From: Bacteroidales bacterium
GTDB lineage: Bacteria > Bacteroidota > Bacteroidia > Bacteroidales > GCA-2748055
Assembly: GCA_023138875.1 (NCBI GenBank)
Contig: JAGLOO010000040.1
Location: forward strand, 1 to 64,000
Reading direction: 5' to 3'
DNA: 64,000 nucleotides
Shown here piece after piece: positions 27,864 through 38,205 of the stretch. Numbering within the stretch: position 1 is the stretch's first letter; each line of letters starts with the position of its first letter. The notes under the pieces were generated by a model. It was not told the DNA's origin and did no database searches. It saw only the letters and a list, made by a program, of their open reading frames with translations. The position numbers and the translations under genes are program-made.

Positions 27864-29294
27864 ATGAAAATTGTCACGCTTTTTCTTATTGCTTATTCGA
27901 CTTCGTTGTGTGCCCAATTCTATCCGCATGGCGATAGCATTGATTATTTAGAGGATTACAGAGGACAGTATCATTTCAGCCCGAGATCAGAATGGATGAA
28001 TGACATTAACGGCCTGGTCTACCAGGGGGGTAAATACCACATGATCTATCAGTGGGGTAAAACCATTCGTCATGGTGGTTATGCAACAAGTCCGGATCTT
28101 TTACACTGGAAGGATGAAGGTGTCGCTCTGATTCCGCAAAAATCATTTCTGCCTGCGGAAGCGGTCCGTAATGTTTCGGGTGAACATGTTTTTTCAGGAA
28201 GCGCAGTAGTTGTATCGGGGAAAACGGCAAAGCAAATTACCGGTTCTGCGAAGGAGGCCATTGTTGCAATCTATACCGGAACCGGTGCGGGTACATGCCT
28301 GGCATGGAGCAACGATTCAGGGCTGACTTGGAACGATTACATAGATAATCCGGTTGCCAATGCCATTGATGAGGCCTATCCACGGGATCCCTGTGTTATC
28401 TGGCATGCAGCCTCTTCCAAATGGGTTCTGCTACTCTATGAAAACGGAACGACCTTTTATGCATCTGACAACCTGATCAATTGGACATTTTTGAGTAATA
28501 TAGATTTTGGATTTGAGTGCCCGGATTTCTTTCAATTGCCCCTTGATGGTAATAAGAACAATAAAAAGTGGGTGCTGCAGGATGCAAACGGCAGCTACCT
28601 GGTGGGCAACTTTGATGGGAAAACCTTCAAGCTGGATGCCGGTCAGGATACATTGATCATGACCCTGGGTCCCGATTTTTATGCAGCACAAACTTTTCCC
28701 ATGGGCAGCCTTCCGGACAATGACCCAAGGGTTGTTCAAATCGCATGGATGGATCATTGGAACGGAGGTATCGGGGAGACCATCTGGGAGCGCAACGCCA
28801 CATTCCCGGTCTCTCTGGGCCTGGTAACATCGAATGACCAGCAGAGAGTAACAAGAAATCCAATTGGGGAGATCACCGCACTTTATGAGGGCTCAGAGAC
28901 CTGGAGCAGTCAGATTATTGAAGAGGGAACAAACCTTTTATCGGAGTGTAAGTCAAAAAAGTTTGACCTTATTGCTGAATTTGACTTAACAAATACCACA
29001 GCTTCCCAGGTAGGGTTCAAGATCGCCAATAAAACAATAACCTATGATATTGCAGAGAGAACCCTGATGACAGAAGCCTGTTCACCAGACGGGGCAAATC
29101 ACATCACCATTCGGATACTGGTTGATTGGGGACAGCTTGAACTCTTTGCAAATGATGGAGTCTACTCCTATTCTGAACAATTTGCATTCACGCCGGAGAG
29201 GGATGATATCGAACTGTTTACTGATGGAGCTGTCAGACTTGTTTCGATGGAGTTACACGAGCTTGAAAGAATATGGCCCTGTGTTAGAGAATAA
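27864..29294 (+). CDS. GH32-family beta-fructosidase-like enzyme, secreted
   Basis: Signal peptide; WMNDINGLVYQGGKYHMIYQW, YPRDPCVIWH, FECPDFFQLPLDG. Confidence 0.9.
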   Translation: MKIVTLFLIAYSTSLCAQFYPHGDSIDYLEDYRGQYHFSPRSEWMNDINGLVYQGGKYHMIYQWGKTIRHGGYATSPDLLHWKDEGVALIPQKSFLPAEAVRNVSGEHVFSGSAVVVSGKTAKQITGSAKEAIVAIYTGTGAGTCLAWSNDSGLTWNDYIDNPVANAIDEAYPRDPCVIWHAASSKWVLLLYENGTTFYASDNLINWTFLSNIDFGFECPDFFQLPLDGNKNNKKWVLQDANGSYLVGNFDGKTFKLDAGQDTLIMTLGPDFYAAQTFPMGSLPDNDPRVVQIAWMDHWNGGIGETIWERNATFPVSLGLVTSNDQQRVTRNPIGEITALYEGSETWSSQIIEEGTNLLSECKSKKFDLIAEFDLTNTTASQVGFKIANKTITYDIAERTLMTEACSPDGANHITIRILVDWGQLELFANDGVYSYSEQFAFTPERDDIELFTDGAVRLVSMELHELERIWPCVRE

Positions 29295-29331
29295 TCAGAA
29301 TAGCAACTCCAGTGCCAAATAGTGCATTAAT

Positions 29332-29652
29332 TTGCTCAACCAAATATCCATGACCACTGAATTTTCAATTTTCCGAAGACTTGCTCTGGTTGCTCTTTTA
29401 GTATTCCAGGGTTTTGAAGGACAATCCGCAACCATCATCCTAACCAGCGATCAGCAGTTGAACGACCTGCTTGATCCCGATAAAAAGATTGATCTTTCTA
29501 CCGGCTATACAAAACGCTTTGGAAGTTTAAGAGAAATTTGCGAAGCTGGTAAAAAGTGGGGAGATAAAATCCTGACCATTGCTTTTGATGAATTCTTTCG
29601 GCAGTACAGGGAACAGGCAGGAACCGAGCGTCTTCTGACACCTGATACCTGA
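29332..29652 (+). other. Short secreted ORF, possibly truncated; no family recognised
   Basis: Signal peptide-like start; SATIILTSDQQLNDLLDPDKKIDLSTGYTKRFGSLREICEAGKKWGDKILTIAFDEFFRQYREQAGTERLLTPDT-stop; 3' end runs into a short ctgacacctgatac repeat. Confidence 0.35.
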
Positions 29653-30186
29653 CACCTGACAGTGATGAAAACGGCAAACAAATAGAGTCAGGGGTGTTAA
29701 TAAGAAAGTGCGAGTCATTTTTGTGGATTTTTATGCTCAAATATAATGGCTTGGTTCCTGAAAAGCAATGATTAATATGGGCCATTGTTTAAACAAAATG
29801 ACTCTGAATTTCAAAACAGGATTGAATCACCCATGATCTGTGTATTCAAATCCTCCAGCGCTTTTATTAACGCCTTCTGGTGTGCTTTTCGTGTGGATAT
29901 ATTGTATATGGTCTGCTGTTTTTTGCCTCGACCAACTCCCCTGTGATTTGAAATCAGCTGATCCTCCCCATTGAAAAAAGAGGCCTCAATCTCAACATCG
30001 GTAACGGCTGTAGCAAAGGGAATACCGCACAATGTACCGATACCCAACGTCAGGATCCCGAGAACGGATCCAACGTTAAATCGGTTGCTTTCATGGCAAG
30101 TGGTTTTATGGTAAACGGTTTGCATGAATTGCCGCAAATACTGTTCCGAAATAGATCCCGAAAAATTCAGCAGGGTGATAGAATAG

Positions 30187-30900
30187 CTAAAACCGCCCGA
30201 TCAGGCTATAATCTACGGTATTGCAATAGATCTGACTGAAGAATGAAAATCCGATCCGGTTGGTTTCCATTTTGCGATCGATCCGTAGTATGGGGTGGTT
30301 ACTTTTGACATTGAAGTGCTTCTGGATTCGCTCATCTGCTGTAATGGCCAGGATTTTCTGCTCTCCTCCCTTGATCTGGATATGGTAATGTTTTCTGAGA
30401 ATCTCAAAGAGTGATCTGTTCTCTAATGTCCTGGAGGTAAAGCGGGGCATGTTCAGGTTGGGGATCATGGTGATGTCGTAAAACACAGGCGTGTCATTGA
30501 TCAAACGCAACCGCTCCATGTAGATGCACCCCATGCTTTTTTCATTTTCGTTGATCTCATACCCGAAAGCTTGTTCCCAGCTTTTAATCCTTGGCTTAAC
30601 AATAATATGGGTGGTCAGATTATCCTGGCCAATGGCTGATGTAGTTCCGGTTAATGAGAGTATTCCAATTCCCTTGGGTTGCCCCTGCACAATGCTACCC
30701 TTGCCCTGGTGACGTATGATGAATCCGTCATTCACCAGCATCTCCAGTGCATTCCGGACCGTAGGGCGGGTGAGGTGATGGGCAGCACATAACTCATTTT
30801 CTGAAGGCAGAAGATCACCTCTGTTGTAAGTACCGTCTTCGATGAGCTTCCTGAGCTTTTCATATAGCTTTCGGTATTGTGGTGCCTCTTTGATTGCCAT
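30187..30900 (-). CDS. GntR-family regulator with UTRA-type ligand domain
   Basis: YEKLRKLIEDGTYNRGDLLPSENELCAAHHLTRPTVRNALEMLVNDGFIIRHQGKGSIVQ; divergent from 31165. Confidence 0.93.
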   Translation of the reverse strand: MAIKEAPQYRKLYEKLRKLIEDGTYNRGDLLPSENELCAAHHLTRPTVRNALEMLVNDGFIIRHQGKGSIVQGQPKGIGILSLTGTTSAIGQDNLTTHIIVKPRIKSWEQAFGYEINENEKSMGCIYMERLRLINDTPVFYDITMIPNLNMPRFTSRTLENRSLFEILRKHYHIQIKGGEQKILAITADERIQKHFNVKSNHPILRIDRKMETNRIGFSFFSQIYCNTVDYSLIGRF

Positions 30901-31053
30901 TGGAAGCGTGATTCTTATTTGTATATAATAATAAATGAAGTTGTAAATATAAGTATTGGTTTTTAATTGTCAAAATATTATCAGCTCGAAATTATTTAAT
31001 TAACATTATAACAATAAGATAACATTATAATAGCATGCTGATGTAGTTTTCTT

Positions 31054-31091
31054 TTTGAAATATATAAATAAATAGTACATTTGCACATGTG
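31054..31091 (+). promoter_or_regulatory. Putative Bacteroidota promoter (TTTG-N18-TACATTTG) with abutting CACATGTG palindrome, upstream of E2-E1 operon
   Basis: TTTG at 31054-31057, TACATTTG at 31076-31083, CACATGTG at 31084-31091. Confidence 0.55.
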
Positions 31092-31164
31092 TAGACAAGT
31101 AGGAAAGAGTTAGAAGGTTTAGTGAGTTAGAAAGTTAGAAATTATGAACTTATAATCAAGAAAA

Positions 31165-32538
31165 ATGGCGCATGCAGTTATAATGCCCCGGCAGGGACAA
31201 TCGGTTGAGAGTTGTATTCTCACAGAATGGTATAAAGGTGTTGGAGACCAGGTTTCCCGGGGGGACCTGCTATTTGCATATGAAACCGATAAAGCATCCT
31301 TCGAAGAGGAGGCTCAGGCAGATGGTATTCTGCTGGCCCGCTTTTATGAAGAGGGAGACGAGGTTCCTGTACTCGTTAACACAGCTGTGATCGGAGCTGA
31401 AGGGGAATCGGTTGAAGAATTTCGTCCGGGAAGTAGTGCTGTGGATGAAGAGGCTGTTGCAGCGGAAAAGCCGGTGGAGGAAGCTGCCGGGGTAATTGAA
31501 CAGCAGCAGATTCTGGTGCAACCTGCAGGTAATGGAAAGATTGCCATATCTCCAAGGGCTAAAAAACTGGCTAAAGAAAAGCGTGTGGTTGTTGAATACA
31601 TTGCCGGGAGCGGACCGGGTGGGAGGATCATAGAGCGGGATATCCTGGAAGAGATTAAAAATGGGAAGCGTCTTACTCCGCTGGCTCAGAAAAAACTGGA
31701 AGGAGAAGGACTTGTAGTTCCGGGTGAAGGAAAAACTCCTTACGGAAAGATCACTTCCAAAGACCTGGTGGAATCCTCACAGGTTGCTCAAGTCCAGCCT
31801 GGTATATCCACAGGAGGAAACTATACCGATGAACCCCTGTCAAATGTCCGCAAGATCATTGCCGGTGCTATGCACCGCTCGCTGCAGAATTCAGCCCAGC
31901 TGACACACCACCTTAGTGCCAATGCATCACGGATGTTGCAATTGCGAAAGGAAGTGAAGAACAGAATAAACGAAGGATATGCATACAATATCACACTGAA
32001 CGATATGGTATGTTACGCTGTTATCCGTGCGCTTAAAGGATACCCTGAAGCCAATGCTCATTTCCTGGATGGGATCATACGCAAGTTTAACAAAGTGAAC
32101 ATGGGACTTGCGGTTGATACCGACAGGGGACTGATGGTGCCAACATTGCTTAATGCAGATGATTTCTCTCTGCCGGGCCTCTCCTCGCAGCTGAAAGAGC
32201 TTGCCGAAGCCTCCAAAAAGGGAGGTATTTCCCCTGACTTACTTGTTCCTGAAGCTGCCACATTTACAGTTTCCAACCTGGGTAACTATGGTGTTGAAAT
32301 GTTTACCCCGGTTATCAACCTGCCACAGGTAGCCATACTGGGTGTCAGTACCATTATTTTGCGACCAACCGTGTTGGAAGATGGGTCCTTTGGTTTTCAG
32401 CCTTATATGGGCCTTTCACTTACCTATGATCATAGGGCGCTGGACGGGGGACCGGCCACACAGTTCCTGGCCGAGATCAAGAATCAGATTGAAAAACTCT
32501 CTCCGGAGTTACTTTCATATAAGAGATTAAATCAATAA
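31165..32538 (+). CDS. Dihydrolipoamide acyltransferase (E2) of a 2-oxoacid dehydrogenase-type complex
   Basis: Lipoyl motif YETDKASFEEEA; peripheral-subunit-binding motif ISPRAKKLAKEKRVVVEYIAGSGPGGRIIERDI; catalytic TYDHRALDGGPATQFL. Confidence 0.93.
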   Translation: MAHAVIMPRQGQSVESCILTEWYKGVGDQVSRGDLLFAYETDKASFEEEAQADGILLARFYEEGDEVPVLVNTAVIGAEGESVEEFRPGSSAVDEEAVAAEKPVEEAAGVIEQQQILVQPAGNGKIAISPRAKKLAKEKRVVVEYIAGSGPGGRIIERDILEEIKNGKRLTPLAQKKLEGEGLVVPGEGKTPYGKITSKDLVESSQVAQVQPGISTGGNYTDEPLSNVRKIIAGAMHRSLQNSAQLTHHLSANASRMLQLRKEVKNRINEGYAYNITLNDMVCYAVIRALKGYPEANAHFLDGIIRKFNKVNMGLAVDTDRGLMVPTLLNADDFSLPGLSSQLKELAEASKKGGISPDLLVPEAATFTVSNLGNYGVEMFTPVINLPQVAILGVSTIILRPTVLEDGSFGFQPYMGLSLTYDHRALDGGPATQFLAEIKNQIEKLSPELLSYKRLNQ

Positions 32539-32567
32539 GAAACATAAGACAATAAATTCAAAAGAAA

Positions 32568-35036
32568 ATGCCTAAGACACAATTTATCAATCCGTCGGAT
32601 GCAAGAAAATCCACGACCCTGAAACTGGGATCCATTCCTGTCAATACTTACAAAAAATCTGTCAAGGACGAGCTTTCCCGGTTTTCAAAGGACGACCTGG
32701 TGAGGATCTACAGAGACATGTTGATCATCAGGGAATTTGAAACCATGTTAAACCTGATCAAAACAACTGAGGAGTACAATGGTATACCCTATTCACATCC
32801 CGGACCTGCCCATCTCTCCATCGGACAGGAGGCTGCGGCTGTGGGGATGGCCTATAAGCTGGATATCGATGACTTCATTTTCGGTTCCCACCGTTCCCAT
32901 GGTGAGATTTTAGCCAAGGGCCTTTCTGCCATTCAGAAACTGGATGACGACTCGCTCCATAATGTTATGAAAAATTTCTTTGATGGCCGCATTCTTTCCA
33001 TCGTGGAGAAGGGGCACAAGGGTGATTTGAAGTCGCTGGCTTTAAAATTCCTTACCTATGGAACACTGGCGGAGATCTTTGCCCGTGAAACAGGTTTCAA
33101 CAAAGGTCTGGGTGGCTCCATGCATGCATTTTTCACCCCGTTCGGAATCTATCCCAACAATGCCATTGTGGGTGGATCAGGAGATATTTCGGTGGGAGCT
33201 GCACTTTACAAGAAAGTAAACCGCAAGTCCGGGATTGTGGTGGCCAATATCGGAGATGCTTCCCTGGGTTGCGGCCCTGTCTGGGAGGGGATGTCTTTCG
33301 CTGCCATGGACCAGTACCATGATTTGTGGGAAGGGGATATGCAAGGCGGCCTGCCTATTATTTTCAATATCATGAACAACCAGTATGGAATGGGTGGACA
33401 GACCTGTGGTGAGACCATGGGGTACACCGTTGCAGCCAGGGTTGGCGCTGCGGTGAACAGGGAGAACATGTATGCCGAGCGGGTGGATGGATACAATCCA
33501 CTGGCAGTGATCGATGCCTTTGAAAGAAAGATGCAATTGCTCGATGAAAAAAAAGGGCCGGTTCTGTTGGATGTGCTTACTTATCGTTTCAGCGGCCATT
33601 CACCCTCCGACTCATCTTCTTACCGGTCCAAGGAGGAGGTCGAAGCATGGGAATCCAATGATTCCATTCTAGTGTATGGAAAGGAGCTGATTGAGGCTGG
33701 TGTGGCAGATCAATCCGCACTGGATCAGATCAAAAAAGATACAGATGACCTGATCATGGGTGCTTTTAAGCTCTCCATTGATGACCAGGTTTCGCCAAGG
33801 ATGGACCTGGTGGCCAACCCAGGTCTGATCGGGGAGATGATGTTCTCCAACGAATCGGTGGATGCCTTGGAAGAGTGTACCCCGGACACACTTATGCCTC
33901 TTGAAGAAAATCCCAGGGTGAAACAGATTGCAAGGAAAGAAAGGTATGCATTCGACGAGAATGGAAAACCTTATTCGGCCATGAAGCAATACCAGTTCCG
34001 GGACGGGATCTTTGAAGCCATCGCTGACAGGTTCTATAAGGACTCAACACTTGTTGCCTATGGGGAGGAAAACCGTGACTGGGGAGGAGCCTTCGCAGTA
34101 TACCGCGGACTCACTGAAGCTTTGCCATACCACCGTTTGTTCAATTCGCCCATCTCGGAGGGAGCCATTGTTGGTACAGCCATCGGATATGGCATGTGCG
34201 GGGGAAGGGTGATCCCTGAAATCATGTACTGTGATTTCCTGGGTAGATGTGGTGATGAGGTTTTTAACCAGCTTCCCAAATGGCAGGCCATGAGCGGGAA
34301 TCTGATAAAAATGCCGGTGGTCCTCAGGGTGTCGGTAGGTTCCAAATACGGGGCACAGCACTCACAGGACTGGTCATCACTTGTGGCCCATATTCCCGGG
34401 ATCAAGGTGGTCTTTCCAGCCACTCCATATGATGCCAAAGGGCTGATGAACTCTGCTCTTCAGGGTACCGATCCTGTAATCTATTTTGAGAGTCAGCGCC
34501 TTTATGGAATAGGCGAGGAATTCCACAAAGAAGGAGTCCCGGAAGAATACTATGAAATCCCGCTGGGTGAACCGGATATCAAACGGGAAGGTGAAGATAT
34601 CACAATCCTTACCATAGGTGCCACCCTTTACCGGGCCATGGAAGCAGCCGATCTGCTTAAGGAAAAATATGACATGTCGGCAGAGATCATCGATGCCCGT
34701 TCATTGGTACCTTTTAACTATGACCTGGTGCTTGAATCTCTTAAGAAGACTGGCCGGATCATGCTGGTGAGTGACGCCAGTGAAAGGGGTTCCTATCTGA
34801 AGGATTTATCTCAGAATATTACTGAAATGGGATTTGATGACCTGGACGCTCCCCCGGTGGTTGTGGGCTCACGCAACTGGATTACCCCGGCCTATGAACT
34901 GGAAGATTACTTCTTTCCGCAAGCCTCCTGGATACTGGATGCCATTCATGAGAAAATCGTTCCTTTAAAGGACCATAAAACCACCAATAACTACACTGCC
35001 GGAGAACAGCTACGCAGAAGCAGGCTTGGTGTATAA
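32568..35036 (+). CDS. 2-oxoacid dehydrogenase-type E1, alpha and beta subunits fused (822 aa)
   Basis: Alpha half GDASLGCGPVWEGMSFAAMDQ...FNIMNNQYGMGGQT; beta half YGEENRDWGGAFAVYRGLTEALPYHRLFNSPISEGAIVGTAIGYGMCGGRVIPEIMYCDFL. Confidence 0.93.
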   Translation: MPKTQFINPSDARKSTTLKLGSIPVNTYKKSVKDELSRFSKDDLVRIYRDMLIIREFETMLNLIKTTEEYNGIPYSHPGPAHLSIGQEAAAVGMAYKLDIDDFIFGSHRSHGEILAKGLSAIQKLDDDSLHNVMKNFFDGRILSIVEKGHKGDLKSLALKFLTYGTLAEIFARETGFNKGLGGSMHAFFTPFGIYPNNAIVGGSGDISVGAALYKKVNRKSGIVVANIGDASLGCGPVWEGMSFAAMDQYHDLWEGDMQGGLPIIFNIMNNQYGMGGQTCGETMGYTVAARVGAAVNRENMYAERVDGYNPLAVIDAFERKMQLLDEKKGPVLLDVLTYRFSGHSPSDSSSYRSKEEVEAWESNDSILVYGKELIEAGVADQSALDQIKKDTDDLIMGAFKLSIDDQVSPRMDLVANPGLIGEMMFSNESVDALEECTPDTLMPLEENPRVKQIARKERYAFDENGKPYSAMKQYQFRDGIFEAIADRFYKDSTLVAYGEENRDWGGAFAVYRGLTEALPYHRLFNSPISEGAIVGTAIGYGMCGGRVIPEIMYCDFLGRCGDEVFNQLPKWQAMSGNLIKMPVVLRVSVGSKYGAQHSQDWSSLVAHIPGIKVVFPATPYDAKGLMNSALQGTDPVIYFESQRLYGIGEEFHKEGVPEEYYEIPLGEPDIKREGEDITILTIGATLYRAMEAADLLKEKYDMSAEIIDARSLVPFNYDLVLESLKKTGRIMLVSDASERGSYLKDLSQNITEMGFDDLDAPPVVVGSRNWITPAYELEDYFFPQASWILDAIHEKIVPLKDHKTTNNYTAGEQLRRSRLGV

Positions 35037-35058
35037 CTGGATAAAACATTTGAATTCA

Positions 35059-36297
35059 ATGAGTTTTCTCGAACAATTTCCTGGAAAGGAGTCACTGCTC
35101 AAAACCTATGATGAAGTGAGCAAAGGATTCCCAATGAAAATCAATAACCATATTCATACACCATATTCTTTCAGTGCCTTCCAAAGTGTGACAGAAGCGG
35201 TGCGGAAAGCAGTAGCAGAGGAAGTAAGAATATTAGGGATCAATGACTTTTATGTGACCGATGGTTACGGCGAGTTTATGGATAAGTGCATCGATCATGG
35301 TTTGTTTCCCCTGTTTAATATTGAGCTTATTGGTATCAGTAAAGAGGATCAGGAAGCCGGGATCAGGGTAAACGATCCGAGCAATCCTGGCAGGACATAC
35401 ATCAGTGGCAAAGGATTGGCTTTCCCGGGTGTTTTACCCAAGCATCAGGAGGAGAAACTCCAGTCCGTGGTGGAGGAGAGCAACAAACAGGTATCGAAAA
35501 TGGTTGAGCACCTTAATGCCTGGCTTGACAAGCAAGATGTTGATATTTCCTTGTCGATGAACGAGATTATGGATAAACAGGCCATGAATTTGCTGCGTGA
35601 AAGACATGTGGCCAAGATGATGCGATTAAAGCTAGAGGAGCGCTCAGGCAATGACCTGGAGTTCTATGAATTGCTCAAAAGTATCTATGGGGGTAAGTCG
35701 TCTGATAAGAAAAGAGAAGATATTGCAGGGATAGAGGACGAACTGAGGTCGAAATTATTGAAATCAGGAGCACCTGCTTTTGTGCCGGAAGATGACAAAG
35801 CATTCCTTCCCCTGGAGGATATTGTTGAGATCATCAGGGATGCCGGAGGAATTCCTACCTATCCATTGCTCCTGGATGGTGCAGGTGGACAGATCACTGA
35901 ATTTGAGAATGGAAAAGAGCAGTTGCTTGAAATACTTGATAGCAGGGGATTCCAGTCCATTGAATTCATCCCGTTGAGAAATCAGTTAGAGAAGCTGAAG
36001 GAGTATGCGGAATATTTTTATGACAATGGATTTATTGTTTCTTTTGGGACCGAACATAATACAACTGCCATGATACCCATTACAGTGAGTTGTAAAGATG
36101 ATGTTCCGCTTGATGAAATCCTCATGAAGATCTCTTTCAATGGAGCGGCCTATGTGGCAGCGCATCAATATATGGTTGCCCGTGAAGGTAACAACTACAA
36201 GCCCGGAACCCGTGATGAAATGGAGAGGCTTGGACAAGCCATTTTTCAATACTATTTCGACACATATAATCCCTCATTTTCAAGTAAGTCATCATAA
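35059..36297 (+). CDS. PHP-domain metal-dependent phosphoesterase-like protein
   Basis: MKINNHIHTPYSFSAFQSVTEAVRKAVAEEVRILGINDF, FGTEHNTT. Confidence 0.7.
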   Translation: MSFLEQFPGKESLLKTYDEVSKGFPMKINNHIHTPYSFSAFQSVTEAVRKAVAEEVRILGINDFYVTDGYGEFMDKCIDHGLFPLFNIELIGISKEDQEAGIRVNDPSNPGRTYISGKGLAFPGVLPKHQEEKLQSVVEESNKQVSKMVEHLNAWLDKQDVDISLSMNEIMDKQAMNLLRERHVAKMMRLKLEERSGNDLEFYELLKSIYGGKSSDKKREDIAGIEDELRSKLLKSGAPAFVPEDDKAFLPLEDIVEIIRDAGGIPTYPLLLDGAGGQITEFENGKEQLLEILDSRGFQSIEFIPLRNQLEKLKEYAEYFYDNGFIVSFGTEHNTTAMIPITVSCKDDVPLDEILMKISFNGAAYVAAHQYMVAREGNNYKPGTRDEMERLGQAIFQYYFDTYNPSFSSKSS

Positions 36298-36316
36298 ATT
36301 CAGTCATATACAGGTT

Positions 36317-37498
36317 ATGGATTCAAACAAAGACACCATTTTAGAATTGATCCCCGCCATTCGGATGATTAAGTCCGAAAATTCGTTGAAAAGCGGAAGT
36401 TTTGTGCCTCTGGATCAACTCCTTGAGACAGATCCTGAAAAGATTTCAGTCAGGCTTGGACGCAGTATTTCTGTTTTTAGGGGCGAGCCTGAAGATGTGC
36501 TTGCAGAAGTCGAAAAAGCAAAAGACGATATAGGAGAATATCTCTTTATAGAGAACCTTGGGCTGTTGGGCCTGTCGGCCAATAAATCGAAAGTGGAGCA
36601 GAAACTGGGAACTGTAAGAAAAGAGAGCAGGGGAGCGGACCTTCCGGAATCAGTTCCGGTACCTCAAATCAAAAAGCAGTTATACAACAGGATCATTGCC
36701 ATTACCGGAGGAGCTATGGGATATGGGGAAGGAATTGCAAGACAGTTGTTTGCTGAAGGGGCCAATGTGGTGCTTCTGGATATTAATGAAGAAGCAGGTA
36801 TAGCAGTTGCCGGTGAATTGAACGGACAAAAGACTCCCAATCGGGCCTATTTTGTGAAGACCGATGTGACGGACCTTGAATCTGTAACCAATGCTGTTTA
36901 TGAAACAGTGTTGGAATTTAGCGGACTGGATGTGATGATCAGCAATGCGGGTGTATTGAAAGCCGGCGGAATCGATGATATGGATCCTGCCAGTTTTGAT
37001 TTTGTGACGAGGGTAAATTACAACGGCTACTTTAATTGTGTGAAGGCTGCAACACCTGTGATGAAACAACAGAATCGATTCAGTCCTGGAAATTATGGAG
37101 ATATTATCCAGATCAACTCAAAATCTGGTCTGGAAGGAAGCAAAAAGAATTTCGCCTATGCCGGCAGTAAGTTTGCCGGGATTGGCCTTACCCACTCCTT
37201 CGCCATGGATTTGATGGGCGACCGGATCAAGGTGAATGCCATTTGTCCGGGTAATTTTTTTGAAGGTCCGCTGTGGTCCGATCCTGAAAAAGGACTTTTT
37301 ATACTGTACCTTCATGCCGGAAAAGTGCCCGGAGCAAAAACAATTGAGGATATAAAACGTCATTATGAATCATTGGTACCTGCAGGAAGGGGTTGTCGCA
37401 TCGAGGATGTGGTAAAGGCCATTAAATATGTAATTGACCAGGAATATGAAACCGGTCAGGCCATACCGGTAACCGGCGGACAGGTAATGCTAAGTTAA
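36317..37498 (+). CDS. Short-chain dehydrogenase/reductase with about 110-aa N-terminal extension (sorbitol-6-P dehydrogenase-like)
   Basis: IIAITGGAMGYGEGIARQLFAEGANVVLLDI, DVMISNAGVLKAG, YAGSKFAGIGLTHSFAMDLMGDRIKVNAICPGNFFEGPLW. Confidence 0.87.
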   Translation: MDSNKDTILELIPAIRMIKSENSLKSGSFVPLDQLLETDPEKISVRLGRSISVFRGEPEDVLAEVEKAKDDIGEYLFIENLGLLGLSANKSKVEQKLGTVRKESRGADLPESVPVPQIKKQLYNRIIAITGGAMGYGEGIARQLFAEGANVVLLDINEEAGIAVAGELNGQKTPNRAYFVKTDVTDLESVTNAVYETVLEFSGLDVMISNAGVLKAGGIDDMDPASFDFVTRVNYNGYFNCVKAATPVMKQQNRFSPGNYGDIIQINSKSGLEGSKKNFAYAGSKFAGIGLTHSFAMDLMGDRIKVNAICPGNFFEGPLWSDPEKGLFILYLHAGKVPGAKTIEDIKRHYESLVPAGRGCRIEDVVKAIKYVIDQEYETGQAIPVTGGQVMLS

Positions 37499-37501
37499 CG
37501 C

Positions 37502-38158
37502 ATGAGGATGGATATTGAAGGGGTTATATTTGACTTGGACGGAACATTGGTACATACCATTGAAGACATTGGGGATGCTGCCAATACAATGCTTGGACAA
37601 TATGGATTTTCACCACATACGACATCAGATTATTTGAAGTGGATTGGTAGTGGGGCCGCGAAATTTATTGAAAATGCCCTGGGGCCAGGTATAACTACTG
37701 AGCAATTACAGGGCTATGTTTCTGAATTCAAAAAGATTTACGGCAGGAACCTGAATAACAAGAGTAGGTTGTATGACGGGATCCCGCAGATGCTGGATGA
37801 ACTGATTGACCGGGGTCTAAAGATTTCGATCCTTTCCAACAAACCGCACCATCTTACAGAAAAAGTTACCAGCTACTATCTATCCGGATGGAAGTTCGAT
37901 CCTGTATTTGGTCAGCGGGAGCATGTACCCAGAAAACCAGATCCCTCCGCAGCATTGGAAATTGCAGGGATGTTGAATATAGAAGTGGACCGCATTCTTT
38001 TTGTGGGAGATTCCCTGGGGGACCTAAAGACAGCATTAGCAGCAGGTATGGTACCTGTAGGAGTTACCTGGGGTTATGGAATTCCTCCTGGTGCTTCTGC
38101 CGCAAATGGACATACATTCATAAAACACCCGGTCGAGCTGTTACCGCTCATTACTTGA
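37502..38158 (+). CDS. HAD-family hydrolase (phosphoglycolate phosphatase-like)
   Basis: GVIFDLDGTLVHTIEDIGDAANTML, ISILSNKPHHLTEK, RKPDPSAALEIA, ILFVGDSLGDLKTALAAGM. Confidence 0.9.
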   Translation: MRMDIEGVIFDLDGTLVHTIEDIGDAANTMLGQYGFSPHTTSDYLKWIGSGAAKFIENALGPGITTEQLQGYVSEFKKIYGRNLNNKSRLYDGIPQMLDELIDRGLKISILSNKPHHLTEKVTSYYLSGWKFDPVFGQREHVPRKPDPSAALEIAGMLNIEVDRILFVGDSLGDLKTALAAGMVPVGVTWGYGIPPGASAANGHTFIKHPVELLPLIT

Positions 38159-38205
38159 GTGATATGAACGATCTTCCTAACATAGAATAATTTGAAATAC
38201 GAAAT

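Noticed and set aside
29632-29672. Short repeat ctgacacctgatacctgacacctgac as a CRISPR or tandem-repeat locus
   Set aside because: Only about two imperfect units, no spacers, and no cas genes in the window.
31107-31142. Repeated gagttagaa/agttagaa units before the E2 start as regulatory iterons
   Set aside because: Short, imperfect AT-rich repeats common in intergenic leaders; no second evidence of function.
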